DNA of 64,000 nucleotides from Amaurobius ferox (GCA_951213105.1 OX578136.1:159313178-159377177), one strand, 5' to 3'. Counted from the stretch's first letter, positions 11,041 through 22,334 are shown. Notes: a model not told the origin generated them from the letters alone. Made by a program: numbers and translations.

Positions 11041-11111
11041 ATTCAAACTTTAATTTCTGTGAGTGACTTCATTTTCGATTTAAAGGACCATTCACAGAGC
11101 CAGAAATATCC

Positions 11112-11233
11112 ATGGATGCTCTCGGACTATCCGTCCTAGGGAGGAGATCTCCGAGTCGGAACCCGGGGTCAATTATAGAACGGTGTCCGTCACCAGACGT
11201 CAGCTATCGCGGCAAATGCAAGTCAGAGGAAAG
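11112..11233 (+). CDS. Candidate 5' coding exon of an unidentified host gene
   Basis: An ATG at 11112 opens a frame of 40 codons plus two bases that ends at AAAG|GTAAGT, a near-perfect 5' splice donor (GT at 11234-11235). The translation starts MDALGLSVLGRRSPSR and ends RCPSPDVSYRGKCKSEER. It is polar, Ser/Arg/Pro-rich and unlike any mobile element in the window. Base composition is much richer in GC than both flanks, as expected of an exon. Upstream, TTCACAG at 11091-11097 could be the acceptor, giving a 14-base 5' UTR in this exon. Read in the same frame, TGA occurs some 45 bases before the ATG. I do not recognise the protein. No partner exon could be identified in the rest of the window, so the gene would have a long intron or end elsewhere. 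A chance open frame cannot be excluded. Confidence 0.45.
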
Positions 11234-11239
11234 GTAAGT
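11234..11239 (+). promoter_or_regulatory. Candidate 5' splice donor
   Basis: GTAAGT follows the open frame at 11112-11233 and matches the metazoan U1 consensus, with AG before it. It leaves the reading frame in phase 2. Confidence 0.45.
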
Positions 11240-11434
11240 AACTCAATCAAACTTTAATATTCTTTATAATTTGGATTTTCTGTCCATAGATGATTTATAC
11301 GTTAAGACCTAGATACTAAAATTGTGTCGGGTCATAATTGAAATAAATAAATTCACGCATATTATGCACGTTATGCATGAATGATATACTATCGGAAAAT
11401 CTCTATCTTTTCTACAAACATTTGTATTGCACTA

Positions 11435-14400
11435 CTAGCAGCATACCCGTTCTTCGTACGGAGTATATAATATAAAGAAACTTGAAATTCATAATCATGC
11501 CCAAATTCTTATAGTATACTAAATGGCATGTTTAATCAAAATATTCTGTTAAAATATTTAATATAATGCTCCTAAAAAGAAGTTTAAGAATCTCTGTTCT
11601 CGCTATATAAAATTATCTTCATGGACATATCTGAAGAATGAAACATCTTGGACCCCTTATGTAAGCAAATATAAAAAAAAATATGGAATTGAATCAATAT
11701 ATGCAAAATAAAAGCGTTAAAATTGTATGGGACCCGTACTAATTATATACGCGAATATTAGAAAATATAACCTGTATTAGTAGATTACATGTATAAATTG
11801 AAAATACCAATAAACCCGTAATCTTTAAATCTGAAGACAGTCATTTATTCCAATATATGTCAAAATTAAAGTGCTAAAATTATATGGGAAGATATACACG
11901 TACTACTTATAATGTCCGATTATTAGTAGAAGATTACCCGTTTTGCAATATGAGTCACAAATGTTTTTTGGTAAAATACAACAGACGACGTAATAAATTG
12001 AATATATAATTAATCCCCTTAATCTTCATACCAGAAGACTGTACTTGATTCCAATATATATGCCAATATATGTCAAAATATATGCCAATATACCTGTACT
12101 ACTTATATTCTCGTAGGTTAGAAGATATACCCGTGCATTCCTAGAAGATTACTCGTACAACGTACAATATGCGTGTGTCAGCAATTTTTGCCGCAATAAA
12201 ACAATGGCGTAATAACTTAAAAATATCAATAATCCCTGAATCAATAATTCCGGAAAATATCAATAATAATAATGTTTAAACCTGAAGAGTATAATTGATA
12301 TTATCCAGTCCAAAATGAAATGGCAATGAAATTTATTTTATATACATATCTTCATTATTCAAATCGGAAAGGATTTAATAAAAATCGTCTCCCGCATAAA
12401 CACATTGGATTTAAATCCGTTGCTAAGCGACATAATATCATTTGCTTCAAATAAATTGGTAGAAAAAATATCGTCTAAATAGTTATATTTCTATGGAACA
12501 TTTGGCGACAGTTTCGTCAAATTAGCGACATTTTAAAAAATCGCCAAATTTATCGCCAAGTGGGACTGTAGAACTGACAGTTCCACTTTGCGACAAATTG
12601 ACGAAATATCATCACAATACTATCCCCTAACAAAAAACAATTAATATCATTTATGTAGCGCAATTTTTTCAATTTCAAGATATTTTTATAGATTTGAAAA
12701 CATTTTTATCAATTTGGTGACATTTTAAAAATTCGCTAAATGTATTACTAAGTAGGATGGTTGGTCTGACAGAGAAATGCTAACCAAACATCATTTCAGT
12801 ACTCTCTTCTAACAAAACAAAAAAAAAAATTCATTGATATGTAGAAGACCCAAGCCACACGACCAACCCGAAGGTTTATGGCAGCTGTTTGTGTGTCGTT
12901 TATATCAATTTGGCGACATTTCCGTCAATTTGGCAAAGTTTAAGAAAAGTTGTCAAATTAGCGATATCCCTCCAAATTCGTAGCTTTGAATTTGCAGATC
13001 TGAATGAAACGTTCTTATCCCGTTTCAATATACTAAATGAAAACACTACAATTGTATTAGAAGATATACCCGCTCTACTCTTTTTCTGTTTCAACAATCG
13101 GCTATATGGATTTATTGGCTAAACACAATATATGAGTTTAGTAGCTAAATACGATATAAGCTTGAAAACTCTTTGCCAAAATAAATGAAATTGATGTACG
13201 CAGTCAGCAATTAATATAATTAAAAGAAAAATCAAGCCGTCCATTCATAAGATATACTTTTATATCCATTTATCCATTTATTTATTATTTAAATCGAAAA
13301 AAAAATAATAAAAACATTAACAAACACATTTAATTTAATTGCGATGCCGAGCAACATGATATATCCTCCTAAAATGTTAAAATTTATTAACCACTAACAG
13401 CACACCCGTTATTCGTTCGGAGTGTATAATTTAAAGAAACTTAAAGTTCACAATCATGTGCAAATTCTGTTAAAATATTAAATTTATTGCTCCTAAAGAG
13501 AAGTTTAAGAATATATGTTCTCACTATGCAAAATTATCTTCACGATCAGATCTGAAGAATAAAACATCCTGCCCCCTTTTGTAAGCAAATTTACAGAAGA
13601 AAAAATAGGAATTGAATGAATATATGCAACCCCGTACCAATTATATTGTCGCAGATCAGAAAATATGCCAATGTGTTAGTAGAAGATTACCCGTATTACA
13701 ATATGCGTCTCAAAAATATTTGCCAAAATAAAAGAGATGACGTAATAAATTGAAAACATCAATAATATCCGTACTCTTTATACCAGAAGGTCGTAATTGA
13801 TTCCAATATATGCCAATATATATCAAAACATATGTCAATATACCTGTACTACTTATATTCTCGTAGATTAAAAGATATACACGTGTATTTGTAGAAGATT
13901 CGTACAACATACAATATATAAGTTTAAACAATTTTTGTCATAATAAAATAATTGCATAATAACTTGAAAATATCAATAATCCTTGAATCAATAATCCCCG
14001 AAAATATAAATAATAATAATTTTTAAACCTGAAGACCGTAATTGATATTATCCAGTCAAAAATGCTATAAGAAAAATCAAATCGTTCTTTTCTAAAATAT
14101 ATTTTTATATCCATTTATTTATTATTCAAATCGAAAAAATAATTATTAAAATTAACAGACAGATTTTATTTAATTGCGTTTCTGAGTAACATAAGATAGA
14201 ATCTTATAACATGGTAAATATGTCATGTCTTATAACATAAACTGCGAAATTAAATAACGATTTTGATTTCTCTATACTTCTCATTGTTCCGTAAAAGCTT
14301 GTTTTAAATAAACCATGAACCATGGAGATAGATTTCCCCTTTAAATCATGTTTCAAACAATTCATGTTTTCAGAAAGTGACTAATTAACGCAAAAAACCT

Positions 14401-14786
14401 CCCATCAAACTCAGAGATTAAATTTTAATTTACTTTCAAACGATTTTCAAGCTTTTCGTTTGGATAAACCACGGAGTTAGGGAGTAGAACTCCTAGGAAA
14501 AAGTTCCGTTTTTCATTAATATCTCGACAACCCCAGGTCTTAGAAACTCGAAACTTGGACAAAATTTATGGGGGGATATTTCAAGGCTATTCACCAAATT
14601 TCATTAAATTCGGTTCAGCCGTTTTTCCGGGACGATGAGACAAACGAAAATTTCGTTTTTTACTAATATCTCGAGAACCACTGGTCGTAGAAACTCCAAA
14701 CACGGATATAATTTTAAGTGGGGCTATTTCTGGGCTACCCACAAAATTTCATCAAATTCGGTTCAGCCGTTCTCCCGTGATGGTGT

Positions 14787-14832
<46 letters not shown>

Positions 14833-14854
14833 TTTTCATTTTTATTTATATAGA
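11435..14854 (-). mobile_element. Non-autonomous Helitron, dimeric
   Basis: On the minus strand the element starts with TC (complement of 14853-14854, preceded by A) and ends in CTAG (11435-11438, followed by T). This is the canonical Helitron layout with insertion between A and T. The 5' part has a GACA/TGTC microsatellite (14790-14832) and the block CCGAATTTGATGAAATTTTG, which is shared with the Helitron at 24805. A second copy of the 3'-end sequence (CCCGTTATTCGTTCGGAGTG, compared with CCCGTTCTTCGTACGGAGTA) begins at about 13388, and the sequences after 11456 and after 13416 run in parallel for hundreds of bases. It is therefore two units head to tail or an internal duplication. It has no coding capacity. 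Confidence 0.7.
12846..12885 (-). mobile_element. SINE 3'-tail fragment
   Basis: CCACACGACCAACCCGAAGG and its flanks match the short insertion at 2255-2291 and, inverted, the tail of the fragment at 52335-52440. It lies inside the dimeric Helitron. Confidence 0.5.
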
Positions 14855-14922
14855 TTTAAAAAGTACCGCGCTTTCAGTTCGGTCATCCTCGTGACTTTAG
14901 TCATTATACAATAACTCAATAA

Positions 14923-14939
14923 CCATGGCCCTGCTATGT
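14923..14939. repeat. Left target-site duplication of a SINE
   Basis: CCATGGCCCTGCTATGT, 17 bp, is repeated exactly at 15226-15242 on the other side of the SINE. Confidence 0.9.
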
Positions 14940-15225
14940 TGTTGTTGTTGAAACCCAGACCGTCCGACCTACCAGAAAGGTGTAAGGTAACTGTTTGGAC
15001 GGTCGGGAAGTGCCACCCAATTTAGACCGGAACCTAGTGGGGGAGGCATCCACACGGATCGTACCCTCCTTCCTCTACCCCCAACCTCTCGGAAGGACTT
15101 TCGGACCCACATGTTTAACGTGATCGTACTCCGCATGAACACGGCGGCAGTTTTGGCAGTGGCTGGAATCGAACCCGGGCCAACCGAGTGCAACTCCAGA
15201 GCGCTAACCAATGGGCTACCGCGCC
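14940..15225 (-). mobile_element. tRNA-derived SINE, full length
   Basis: Same family as 1019-1302. The tRNA-like head is at the right end (CTACCGCGCCCC complement), the B box GGTTCGATTCC lies around 15168-15178, and the GTTGTTGTTG tail is at the left end. The 17-bp duplication CCATGGCCCTGCTATGT (14923-14939, 15226-15242) shows a complete, probably young insertion. The open frame of about 100 codons across it is a by-product. Confidence 0.92.
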
Positions 15226-15262
15226 CCATGGCCCTGCTATGTGTAAATATAGAGAAAATATA

Positions 15263-16018
15263 CAGGGTGCCCACTTATATCCGTTACACCCCCATTAACT
15301 TCTAAACGGTGACAGCTTAGGCCATAAAGTTGGTGTCTAGGTATAGTAAAAAGGCTATGAGCTACTCGATGAGACAACTTACAACGCCATCTATCGGCAA
15401 ATTTTGGAATTAGCGGTCCTATCTCGTAAATGGTGAAAGATACGTAAAAAAAGTCAATTAGAAAGTTGTAGAGCACTCTCGATTTAGTACGAAAAGATAC
15501 CTTGCGTACATTAATACTCAAAACAGAATGCAGAAAATGAACATTTGTTTGGTCACGATTTCGAAAATTGTCATGTCATAATGGGCGGAAGTAAGAAACT
15601 GAGACACTTCCCTGTTTTCAGGAACATTTATTTACAATAGTATATTGCTCAAAATGCTCTTCGTTAGCCACTATACACATTTATACTCTGGACTGGATTT
15701 CTCGCTGCACATTGTGCTGCGAGAAATTATTGCTCGCTGCTCATTTTTTGCATTCTGTTTTGAGTATTAATGTGTGCAAGGTATTTTTTCGTACTAAATA
15801 GAGAGTGCGCTACAACTTTCTAATTGACTTTTTTCATGTATCTTTCACCGTTTACGAGATAGGACCGCTAATTACAAAATTTGCCGATAGATGGCGTTGT
15901 AAGTTGTTTTATCGAGTAGCGCATAGCCTTTTTACTACACACAGAAACCAACTTTATGGCCCAAGCTGTCACCGTTTAGAAGTTAAGGGGGGTGTAACGG
16001 ATATAAGTGGGCACCCTG
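15263..16018. mobile_element. Long-TIR MITE, mariner-type ends
   Basis: It begins CAGGGTGCCCACTTATATCC and ends in the reverse complement, with TA at 15261-15262 and 16019-16020. The arms are unusually long, about 275 bp each (15263 to about 15540 and about 15745 to 16018), and would fold back on each other. Only a short centre is unpaired. Two open frames in the arms (15237-15521 minus, 15805-16029 plus) are near copies of each other because the arms are complementary. They are not genes. Confidence 0.88.
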
Positions 16019-16230
16019 TATACAGGTGAGATCGGAATACCTCACTCATTCTGTATTAAATAATATAATGTACCTAGGAATAAAAATAGTAGATTTTTCT
16101 TCTGTTTGATGGACGTCATATACCATTAAAATATATCACAAATACAGTTTGCTGTTTTAATACGCCAGCCAAAAATTATATACTTCTTTTTAATCAATCA
16201 AAAAACTTGGTGTTTTCCGAGTAGAATTTT

Positions 16231-17022
16231 TTTACTTTCCCTGCAATACATGGTAATGTATAGGGAAGTATGGGAATCATGTAGAAAATTGCAACTCGAG
16301 TTTTCGACGGATCTACACGTTTTAAGACCTCTAGAATACGAAAAAAACTATTTTTAGCGTGACGTCTGTGTGTCTGTCTGTGTATCAGTGCAATGTATGT
16401 ATCCATTCTACCTCAATAACTAATGGACTAAATCTCATAAAATTTGGTAGGTATGTCACTTGCATGTGACCCTGGTGCTGATTAGTTTTTGGTATGATTC
16501 AAAAAAGAAGCACCCGCCCTTTTTTATGAAATGGCCCGCAAAATTTTCATGCATCCACTCTTGCTAAAATACTAATTGATCAAATTTAACAAAATTTGGT
16601 AGATAAGTTACTTGTGAGATACTCTGGTACTGATTAGATTTTGGTACGATTCGGAAAAAAAACTGCCTTTTTTTACGAATTGGACCGCCAAAATCGCCAA
16701 AATCTAAAAAAAAGACTAAGTAGTGTATGCTCAAATGTATCAATTAAATTCTTGTTTTATACGCAATTTTTGAAGAGGAAAATAATATAACACAATCCAT
16801 TATACTTTAGGACTAACCGTTCTCAAGATATTTGAGATTTTTTGCATTTTTGTTACGTCGATTTCGTAAAAATGTCCAATTACCAAATAAAAACAAAATT
16901 GAATTAAAAATGCAAATTTAGTGTTATTTGGTTCAATTAAACTCACTCTAATGAATTATTAAAAAAATAAAGAAAATATGAATTTGAGTCTGCAGGGAAA
17001 GTCATGTACTGCCCACATCAGA
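16231..17022 (-). mobile_element. DINE-like hairpin element, family A
   Basis: On the minus strand it runs from TCTGATGTGGGCAG (complement of 17009-17022) to the terminal hairpin (ACTTTCCCTGCAATACATGG on the plus strand at 16234). It contains the internal block TCGAGTTTTCGACGG, the TGTCTG/CAGACA microsatellite (16365-16385) and two copies of the phrase AAATTTGGTAGnTAnGT, as in the array at 28539-31480. Confidence 0.75.
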
Positions 17023-17895
17023 TTTTTTATTTTAGAGCAATATTTCTATAACCATTCTTATTATCATATCATTGAAGAGTTCTGTAATATGCATAAACTT
17101 ATACAGAGTAAGAAATCTCGCAAAGAGCGAGTAGTTAGATATTAGATGGATCGACCATCGATAGTAATTTTGTTGTGTACGAATAGCCATAGAAAAAGGC
17201 CTTTCTGATATTGATTGTTTTAAAATTTTAGTCATAATCCGGGTTACTAAGGTTACTTTAAAACGAGGAAAATTTGTTAAATGTAAGAGAATTTAAGAAA
17301 ACGCTTTTAAAGAAAAACTGCAAAAGGAAAACTTTTAATTTTGCAAAACCCCTGAAAAGTCAAATGAATGTTTTTTAAACTTTTGCGATTTCAATAATTC
17401 TCTACGCCGCGTGTAATTAAAATCTTGGTTAAATTACTATTTTCACGCCAATGTAATTTAATTTCATGAATTCCAGGTTTTTTTAATTTGAAAACTGTAA
17501 AAATTACACTTTAAACTATTATAAAATTTAACTTTAAATAAAAAGCTTCGTATTAAAGTAGTGGAAAAAGAGAAATATAAAAGACAAACTGATTTTGAAA
17601 ACGTAATATAGATGAATGAGTCAAATGCAATTACCCCAGAACATGCAGGAAAATGCATACATGAAATTTTCTTATTTTCGACGTAGTGATTGCTCTGTGT
17701 TATTTAACTTTTCCGGTCTTATTTAACAAAACCGGCAGATACCTATATATTTCAGTTTTCTAAAGAAATATATTTTTTACAGTTTCTGAAAACAGTCTTT
17801 CTGGAAATCACAGAGCTGAAACTGCTGAAAAGAAATAGTTATATACATTTCCTATAAGAAATATAGCTGCCCTGTATGGCAAACAAAGTCGTCTT
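17023..17895. other. AT-rich sequence, nothing recognised
   Basis: Frames at 17032-17235 and 17464-17658 (minus) are short, AT-driven and show no domain. Confidence 0.4.
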
Positions 17896-17898
17896 GTT

Positions 17899-17903
17899 AT
17901 ATA

Positions 17904-17960
<57 letters not shown>
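17899..17960. repeat. AT dinucleotide microsatellite
   Basis: About 30 units of AT/TA with one G interruption. Confidence 0.95.
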
Positions 17961-17961
<1 letters not shown>

Positions 17962-18229
17962 CCCACTGTTGTAAAATAATTAAAAAATAGTCCAATATTC
18001 AGCCATTCTTTTATGGGTTCACCACGATTTCATTTGAATCACATATGTTCAAGGATATTGTGCTAGCTAAAAATTATTTCTTTCCTTTGGTATAACCTGC
18101 ATTTTGCTATAAGCGTGTAATTTAAAAAAAAATTATTTCTGTCAAAAGTGATATTTTCTTTATGCATGAGAAAATAAAAGTATTTGTCTACACAAAATAT
18201 ACAAATAAAAGTATTACACTTCATAAAGG

Positions 18230-18290
18230 TATGACACTACAAATATACAAATAAAAGTATTACACTACAAATAAAAGTATTCGTATTTAT
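18230..18290. repeat. Short imperfect repeats of ACAAATAAAAGTATT
   Basis: The phrase ACAAATAAAAGTATTACACT or close variants occur at about 18199, 18243 and 18263. Confidence 0.6.
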
Positions 18291-18750
18291 TTATACCATT
18301 GTTTATCTCAGAAATTAATGACTTTAGTATTCTTAACTTTATTGTAATTTTCTTAATCTTTTTCATATTTAAAAAAGTTCGATGCTGCTATAAACGAGTT
18401 GTAGTGGTTCGTGTTCTATTTCCCGACCCTCCTTCTTTGAATGATTTATGCCCTTCTATTTCCTTGATTCAGAGTTCTTTCGTGAAACCAGAAACGATAA
18501 AATGCGCGCGATAAATGTTTTCCCGCTTCATGCACAGGAAATCCCGGTAATTCTTTGACTCAACCCTTCCCTTTCCCGAATCCTACTCTAGGATTATCTG
18601 GCTCCCAATTCAGGCGGTGCCTATCTTAGGCTTGATTCCGTATTTCAGAGATAAGAGCTTAGTAGAGTCGTAATTCACAAATGCGGCTAAACCCTCTTCA
18701 TACTCTCTAAAATTAGGGATCTTGATATAGAATCGTCAGTGTGAAAATTT

Positions 18751-18805
18751 TGACAGACCGCCATTTTGTTTCGGTGATTTTCGACAGACCGCCATTTTGT
18801 TTCGG
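18751..18805 (+). repeat. 31-bp tandem duplication
   Basis: GACAGACCGCCATTTTGTTT plus CGG occurs at 18752-18774 and 18783-18805. The surroundings (18500-18840) are GC-richer than average and unique in the window. Confidence 0.9.
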
Positions 18806-18942
18806 AGTGATAGTATTCGGGAATTGAATGAAAGCTCATAAATGTCTGTGAGTTTTCCTTTTATACAGTTTAACTTAAGTAAATGTTTGAATGTTACTAA
18901 ATACAGTTATAGAGTATTTGCAAATACCGTGCTTAAAGAAAC

Positions 18943-19254
18943 ATGAACCAAAACTATATTCGGATCTTTCGTGCAGAACTCTTAGCAATTTACGATGCAA
19001 TTCCTTACATTGAATCCAAAAATATAAAAGTCATAATCTATACGGGTAGTCAGTTAAGTTTAAAGGTAATAATAGGTAGAAAAATATTCCAAACAAAACT
19101 CGTATATTCAATAAGAAACATTTTGATAGAGTTACAAACTTTTAATGTAAGAATACAATGGACAGAAACACATGTTGGAAATATAAAGAATGAAAAAGCA
19201 GATGAAATAGCATTTGCAGATACAAACAAAATAGAAAATAATATAATTAAACAA
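18943..19254 (+). pseudogene. Non-LTR retrotransposon RNase H fragment
   Basis: The frame reads FRAELLAIYDAI near its start, then VIIYTGSQLSLK, then IQWTETHVGNIKNEKADEIA. This matches the order of an RNase H domain at the C-terminus of LINE-type ORF2 (Jockey/I/R1-like): FxAELxAI, the catalytic TDSQ block, and HxGxxGNExAD. The aspartate of the TDSQ block is Gly here and the GNE motif is KNE, so it is inactive. The reverse transcriptase that should lie upstream is absent or decayed. The domain is cut at about 19254 by the hairpin element that starts there; the last codons of the frame belong to that element. Confidence 0.8.
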
Positions 19255-20180
19255 GAAAGATCAATCATGCATAAGCATTGATTATGAAACACTTTCCAAC
19301 TGAAATGTAATTTCATTTAAAAATTTCTAAAATGTGATTCATTCAGTGGTAATATCTTTTACATTATCACAGTACTACAGTAATTTATTATACTTAAATA
19401 TTTAAAACTGTATCGAAATATAAATCATCTGATTCTTTATGCAAAATCAATGAATATTTCATTCATATAACTTGTATTCCAGACTCCAGAGCTAAATAAT
19501 TTTGTGTGAAAAAAATTCAGCAATTCTTATGTAATTCATCTTACAATCGCTTGAGATATTTGCATTCTGCATATGTTAAAATTAGGCTTCCTTGAAGAAA
19601 TAATAAAAGTTTAGGGATCATTTAAAATCACAACTATTGTAATTGCATAGGCACGGAATTTAGATACACAGATAATACACAGATAATATATATGTGTATG
19701 TGTATGTACTCAAAGTATTGGAATCGTGCCGAAGATCGGAACTCGAATTTTCAAAGGATCTACACGCTTCGAGACCTCTAGAATACGAAAAAACTATTTT
19801 TAGCGTGACGTCTGTGTGTGTGTCTGTGTGTCTGTGTGTCTGTGTTCTGACTGTCTGTGTGTCTGTGTGTCTGTCTGTCTGTCTATCTGTGCAGATTTTG
19901 TATCCACGCTAACTAAAAAAGTAATTGACCGAAAATTAGGTCCCATAGGGTTCAATGTATTTCATTTTTTCAACCCGGGTTCAATAAAAAACTAATTGGG
20001 TGATATTATTTATTTATATTCCCATAGGTCCTACAGACCGTCTGAACAACATACTAAAATTTCATTTTGATAAACTCATTTTTACGGCAGTTATCGTGCT
20101 AACGGACAGACAGACAGACAGACAGACAGAATGAACAAGGTCATAAACACATTTCAACTTTGTTGTAAAGTGTTAAAAAC
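19253..20180 (+). mobile_element. Hairpin element family C, composite with truncated family A
   Basis: It starts at GATCAATCATGCATAAGC (itself an imperfect palindrome), followed by AAACACTTTCCAACTG. It ends in a hairpin of AACACATTTCAAC, TTT and GTTGTAAAGTGTT, preceded by a CAGA microsatellite (20104-20130). Between them lies a fragment of family A on the minus strand (about 19705-19920). The first 440 bases appear identical by eye to 60247-60700, and the last 240 are near-identical to 62055-62310. Confidence 0.8.
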
Positions 20181-20908
20181 CAAGACGTAATTTGAAAATG
20201 CTAGTTAAAATACAATGAACTCTAAATTGGAGATCAAATGAACTCTAAATTGGAGAGAAAAAAAAAACAATCAAGAGTAGGTTCATGTATAATCTAATCC
20301 CAAAATTGAACGGACATTTTCATACATGGCTTTTAATAAATCATGAACCTTTATCAACATATCTATATACCATACCACAAGCTAAATCCCCTTCTACTAC
20401 TTTAAATATTCTATGATTACTTTAAATATTGAAGATACGTTTTGGATGAAACCAAATGATGTCAATGTTGGTAAATACCAATTAAGAATAAATTGTTAAG
20501 AACATTCTTTAAAAAGCAAACTTTTATTAAGGTTTTGCACCATGTCATGGATATTATTTTATGGATACAATTATCTTTGATCTTTATTCTTTACCGTAAT
20601 TAAAATCACTTAGCTTTCATTTAACTTAAGGAGAAATCCAAACTCATGGAATAAGGCAAAATGGCAGCAGATTCGAAATGTCTTTAAAAAAGGTGGTCAA
20701 GTGAACAAACATAAACACTTACTTTTATTATCCATTGTGAACAAAATAAAACCTGCATTTATAAATGTAAAGGATCACAAGAGAACTTCTGGAGAAATCT
20801 TTACAAGCTAAATGCAAATTCAAACAAAATTATGATTACCTACATATAAATTTTCGATTAAGCTAAAAATATGTAAACCATTTGCTACTGATTAAAATAA
20901 ACAGTCCA
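20181..20908. other. AT-rich sequence, nothing recognised
   Basis: No frame, RNA feature or known repeat could be supported. Confidence 0.4.
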
Positions 20909-20919
20909 ATATTTTGTGG

Positions 20920-21158
20920 AAGCCGACGTGGTTGTCGAGTTGTCAAGGCAAGCGTTTCCGTAGAAATCGTTCGACCGCCACGTTGTGGGTTCGAACCCCA
21001 CGTAAGGCATGGATGTTTGTGTTGTGGGCGCAATGTGATCCGCACCTCTGGTGCGCCTGGGGCAACGCCAATGGATGGCTAAATGGTTCACGCTCTGGCC
21101 GCTGTAATGCAGGCGAATGACGAAGGTCAAAGTGCCTGGCCATTTGAAAAAAATATAT
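20920..21158 (+). mobile_element. tRNA-derived SINE of a second family
   Basis: The head carries an A-box-like TGGTTGTCGAG (about 20930) and a perfect B box GGTTCGAACCCC (20988-20999), followed by an unrelated body and an A/T-rich tail. An 11-bp duplication ATATTTTGTGG flanks it (20909-20919, 21159-21169). The body does not match the CAA-tailed family. Five overlapping open frames on both strands are by-products of its GC content. Confidence 0.85.
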
Positions 21159-21169
21159 ATATTTTGTGG

Positions 21170-22074
21170 GAAAATATTGATTCGAAAATATCGCTTTACC
21201 TCTGAAAAAAAAAAACACATTATAATATAATTGATTTCTTTTGTTTCTAAATAAAAATTACGTATGGAATAACTATTTGCTAAATAATTTATATTTATAT
21301 TTTATAATATTTCTTCAATTTTCGAAAAAGTGTTAAAAAGAATGAGAGCTCTTTCCTCGCCACAACTTTCTGTAAATAAATAGGCTTTCTTGCATTCGTG
21401 GATGAAAAAATGTACGAAATTATTTTTGACTCACTCAACTGCTTCACACAGACTCACAGACACACTGATGCGTATTGAAACACATTTATTTGTATTCTAA
21501 GAAGCTCAAATTGTGTTAATATGTCAAAATCCATAAACCGACTTTCAAACGCAGCCCACAATAGAGTCTATTATTCAGAAAAATGAAATTTGTAGAGTAA
21601 GTAAAAATATACTCGATAATAAATTTGCCGATATTTTAATACTTCCAAATTTGTGTTAAGGATGCCGTACTTGTCATCAATGATGGAGATCTGATCACAC
21701 TAAAAACTTTGAGATTAATGAGAGTTTTTCTTGACAGAAAAAGTAAAGCTTCTCTCAGGCAGGATGATTAACGAGGAATCAACAAATTTGAAATATTTAT
21801 CAAAATTTGACAAAATAATCTGTAAGAAGAAGCATATGCTTAAAAACAAAATGGACTTTAAACAAGGGCTAACACAAAAAGACCTTGTCCTGAATATTTT
21901 AAACATTTCTTTTACAGAATTTTACATTTTAACTCGTTTATCAAATTTTATGATTTTATTAATTTTTATTTATTTAACAATGTGTGGCACTTAGCGTCGA
22001 AAATAGTTATCTTAATTGAAAATTAGTTCAATTAGGTTACATCTTATGGCCGATACTAGGCGTGCAAGGCTCAC
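21170..22074. other. AT-rich sequence, one unplaced open frame
   Basis: The frame 21731-21994 (plus, 87 codons) is Lys/Asn/Ile/Leu-rich and ends in a hydrophobic run. I recognise no family and consider it probably non-coding. Confidence 0.3.
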
Positions 22075-22084
22075 CTTTCTTCAT

Positions 22085-22190
22085 CTTCTTCGACCCAGAC
22101 AGTCCAACCTACCCGAAGGTAAAAGGTATCTGTTTGTACGACCGGGAAAGGGGCGCCACAGTCCAGTTGTTAACCCAGCCCAGTGGTAAT
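22085..22190 (-). mobile_element. Diverged SINE 3'-end fragment
   Basis: CCAGACAGTCCAACCTACC and the following GTATCTGTTTGTACGACCGG are diverged versions of the 3' end of the CAA-tailed SINE, minus orientation. Confidence 0.6.
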
Positions 22191-22334
22191 TTTGGTCTAC
22201 TATTTTTATTAATTGGAAATTTTGATTAGTATTAGTATTAGATAATTTAAATGTTTGATATATTTACCCGTATATGTACGGATGTACCTGCCCCCTCTCT
22301 TTTGTTAATTTGTAAATTTTCGTTAATATAATAA

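Noticed and set aside
15237..16029. Two homologous genes on opposite strands
   Set aside because: Their similarity comes from the inverted arms of one MITE.
20988..20999. True tRNA gene from the perfect B box
   Set aside because: No full cloverleaf with paired acceptor stem could be drawn, and target duplications enclose a longer SINE.
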